33,019 nucleotides of DNA from an uncultured Geobacteraceae bacterium (lineage in GTDB: Bacteria; Desulfobacterota; Desulfuromonadia; Geobacterales; CAIOGM01), in the NCBI GenBank assembly GCA_903902345.1, contig CAIUUR010000318.1:1-33019 (forward strand). Direction: 5' to 3'. The notes under the pieces are model-generated. The model was not told the origin of the DNA. It did not search any database and saw only the letters and a program-made list of their open reading frames with translations. A program made the position numbers and the translations under genes. Positions 31,357 to 33,019 of the stretch are shown one piece after another (within the stretch, counting starts at the first letter, position 1; each line of letters starts with the position of its first letter).

Positions 31357-31382
31357 AACACGGCTGCCGGCAACCAACCTGG

Positions 31383-31407
31383 ATGCCGGATAGCAAATTT
31401 CCGGCAT
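31383..31407. repeat. Short hairpin repeat
   Basis: ATGCCGGA and TCCGGCAT flank a nine-base loop. No T-run. It lies in the gene-poor stretch 31357-31869. Confidence 0.5.
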
Positions 31408-31534
31408 GACAGACGATCCTATTCATCCTACTTCCTCTTCTCATCTAGATGGCACAAGGGGGACGTTCACGTACAACGTCCCTCCTCCCTCTCAACTTCA
31501 CCAGTCCCGGAATCTGCAGCGTCTGCCGGTCAAG

Positions 31535-31700
31535 TCAACAGGAACCGGATAGACAGATAGAAGCGGCAAGACGCCGGGCAAGTTCCGCCTGGTCCCGCAG
31601 TTCCCACTCCCCCACCGTCACCGCCCGCCAGCCCAGGTTTTCAAGTTCAACCCGCACCTTCTCACCCCATGAACTCCATCCTGGCAACTTGAGAACCTGA
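31535..31700 (-). pseudogene. Vsr/DUF559-like endonuclease remnant, copy B
   Basis: On the reverse strand LENLGWRAVTVGEWELRDQA and ELARRLAAS form a longer Vsr-type C-terminus than copy A (30244-30360). About 90 bases of the two copies are clearly homologous and in the same orientation. The catalytic N-terminal part is absent. Confidence 0.6.
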
Positions 31701-31869
31701 CTTCAGACCCCCTCATTCTGGAAGCATAAGCCGCAACCAACTTACATAAAAATGTGATAAGGGACAACTGTTTTTTCTTGACTACGGGCGGACATATCAG
31801 GGTAATACCTGCTCCCTACTCTACCGCTCAGGGCACTTTTCAAAAAATTGCCACCAATATCAGCGATGT

Positions 31870-31895
31870 GACTCATAGTCCGTGGACACATCGTC
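31870..31895 (+). promoter_or_regulatory. C-box operator of a restriction-modification controller protein
   Basis: GACTCATAGTC (31870-31880), then CGTG, then GACACATCGTC (31885-31895). This is the two-half-site arrangement of C-protein operators (GACTTATAGTC consensus), closely resembling C.Esp1396I as I recall it. GATAAG at 31904-31909 would serve as -10, placing the transcript start at about the ATG, so the message may be leaderless, as in several C genes. Confidence 0.8.
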
Positions 31896-31917
31896 AGCAC
31901 AAGGATAAGCATTAAAA

Positions 31918-32175
31918 ATGATAATTCATAAAAGTCGACTATTGATCTTGTTAGGACAGCGAATCCGCGAATTCCGCGCAAAACTTGGGATAACCCAAGA
32001 AGAACTAGCGTTCAAGGCGGGTATGGATCGCACATATATATCCGGAGTCGAACGCGGAATCAGAAATCCAACCTATACATCACTTGTGAGCATTGCATCG
32101 GCCCTCGAATCAAATCTTTCTGATCTGTTGATAGCTGTCGAATCACTATCTACAAACAAGGCTCAACAGGATTAA
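31918..32175 (+). CDS. Controller (C) protein of a type II restriction-modification system
   Basis: An 85-residue Xre-type helix-turn-helix protein: LGQRIREFRAKLGITQEELA, then FKAGMDRTYISGVERGIRNP, TYTSLVSIASAL. Length and sequence match C proteins, which bind C-boxes to delay endonuclease expression until DNA is methylated. The C-box lies directly upstream and the endonuclease six bases downstream. The start has no well-placed ribosome site, in line with leaderless translation. Local base composition is AT-richer than the upstream genes. Confidence 0.88.
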   Translation: MIIHKSRLLILLGQRIREFRAKLGITQEELAFKAGMDRTYISGVERGIRNPTYTSLVSIASALESNLSDLLIAVESLSTNKAQQD

Positions 32176-32181
32176 TGTCAA

Positions 32182-33019
32182 GTGAAACCATGCATAATTA
32201 TAAAAAATCTAGGTGAATTCACGCCATCGAAAACTCACGATCGATATGTTGAGGTAGAGATTAAACTCGGCAAGCGTAGCATTGTTACAGCCATACCTAA
32301 AACAATTGAGTATCAAGGCCTTAAGCTGAGTGACGAAGTGTTCGAAGCCACACTAAACGAAAAATGTAACGAGATAATAAATTTAGACATAGACAAGTGG
32401 AAAAAAAATAGTGACACTTACTGGTCAAACAGAATTAAGGGACAAACATATAAAGTATTACAAGCACTGTATTCGGGAGTATGGGAATGCAGGGTATGTG
32501 GACCGACAAAAAATGCAAGTAACCACTCAGCAGCTCGCATCAGAGATCTAAAAAAATGCGGTTATATATTAGCATCAAAAAACAAAAAATGTAAATTTTG
32601 CAGAAAAAGTACTATGCATGATGTATTGGTAATGCTCGAACGAAATGCAAATAGATTTGTTCATGACAATAAACTTAGAGCTGCAATGTCCGAAAAGCTG
32701 AAAAATAAAATAAAGATAACACTTCATAATATTGAAGTTTGTTTCAACAACGAGGCTCCTAACAATGAACTTTTAATTGACCACAAGTTTCCGTCGCAAA
32801 GATGGCTCAACTTAGAAACAGCAAATTCTGAAACAATGAACGACGATGAAATTCGACGTAAGTTTCAGCTATTAAGTAATCGCAGCAATATGCAGAAATC
32901 GAGGCAGTGTGACAGATGTGTAACCGATGGAAATCGTGGCGATTTTTTTGGAATCCGCTGGTATTTCGAGGGAAGTGAGAAATGGGAAAAAGCTCGAAAG
33001 GACGATGAAAAGGGGTGCA
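32182..33019 (+). CDS. HNH-type type II restriction endonuclease, partial (runs off the window)
   Basis: A frame of 279 codons open at the window end, beginning at GTG 32182 (a stop lies three codons upstream). Two CxxC pairs (Cys103/106, Cys137/140) may form a zinc site. The nuclease core is LLIDHKFPSQRW (Asp200, His201), followed by KFQLLSNRSNMQKS (Asn233, Asn236), then CDRC (243-246). This beta-beta-alpha-metal pattern is that of HNH restriction enzymes such as the Eco31I-like group. No methyltransferase is visible; it should lie beyond 33019. The DNA is markedly AT-rich, suggesting recent transfer. The recognition site cannot be predicted. Confidence 0.8.
   Translation, partial: MKPCIIIKNLGEFTPSKTHDRYVEVEIKLGKRSIVTAIPKTIEYQGLKLSDEVFEATLNEKCNEIINLDIDKWKKNSDTYWSNRIKGQTYKVLQALYSGVWECRVCGPTKNASNHSAARIRDLKKCGYILASKNKKCKFCRKSTMHDVLVMLERNANRFVHDNKLRAAMSEKLKNKIKITLHNIEVCFNNEAPNNELLIDHKFPSQRWLNLETANSETMNDDEIRRKFQLLSNRSNMQKSRQCDRCVTDGNRGDFFGIRWYFEGSEKWEKARKDDEKGC

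Overview
The window looks like chromosomal DNA of a Geobacter-like desulfuromonad (Desulfobacterota, formerly Deltaproteobacteria). This rests on a high-GC core, a Geobacter-type pilB, a sigma-54 promoter in front of a catabolic cluster, a tungsten-type aldehyde:ferredoxin oxidoreductase (AOR) and two oxyanion transporters. I assigned names by reading the proteins; no database search was possible. No rRNA, tRNA or CRISPR array was seen.

Layout. (1) 1-316: start of pilB, reverse strand. (2) 740-9319: a mycofactocin locus. A -24/-12 promoter drives a 32-residue precursor peptide (mftA, ending IDGICGVY), then mftB and the radical-SAM gene mftC, an OYE/2,4-dienoyl-CoA-reductase-like flavoenzyme, etfA, fixC, fixX, etfB and the glycosyltransferase mftF. 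No mftD or mftE is present in the window. (3) 9333-12185: a Moco/Tuco-type riboswitch, the AOR gene, an unknown protein and MoaD. (4) 12476-15952: an ArsC-like protein behind a ModE-box-like operator, then a tightly overlapping trio of a cytosolic solute-binding-like protein, a HypB/UreG-like GTPase and an ABC ATPase with no permease. (5) 16111-18036: a Fic protein and an HD-domain protein. (6) 18427-22666: a small operator-controlled transcription unit with a 22-residue ORF, modE and modABC. (7) 22808-28964: a second copy of the riboswitch in front of an outer-membrane porin, then moaE, tupABC and moeA. (8) 28969-30231: an ATP-grasp protein on the reverse strand. (9) 30240-33019: a degenerate, defence-like end with two Vsr-like remnants flanking a PIN/nucleotidyltransferase module, then an AT-rich type II restriction locus (C-box, controller protein, HNH endonuclease, cut by the window end).

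How the parts fit (inference). Mycofactocin is a peptide-derived redox cofactor used by alcohol dehydrogenases. Here its reoxidation could run through the OYE-like enzyme and ETF to the FixCX quinone branch. The AOR would take the resulting aldehydes to acids. AOR needs tungsten-pterin, which explains the nearby uptake genes (modABC, tupABC, possibly the porin), cofactor genes (moaD, moaE, moeA) and molybdenum/tungsten control (ModE, two riboswitches, ModE-like operators). The window therefore reads as a redox-cofactor plus tungsto-enzyme island for alcohol/aldehyde metabolism, followed by a patch of mobile defence genes.
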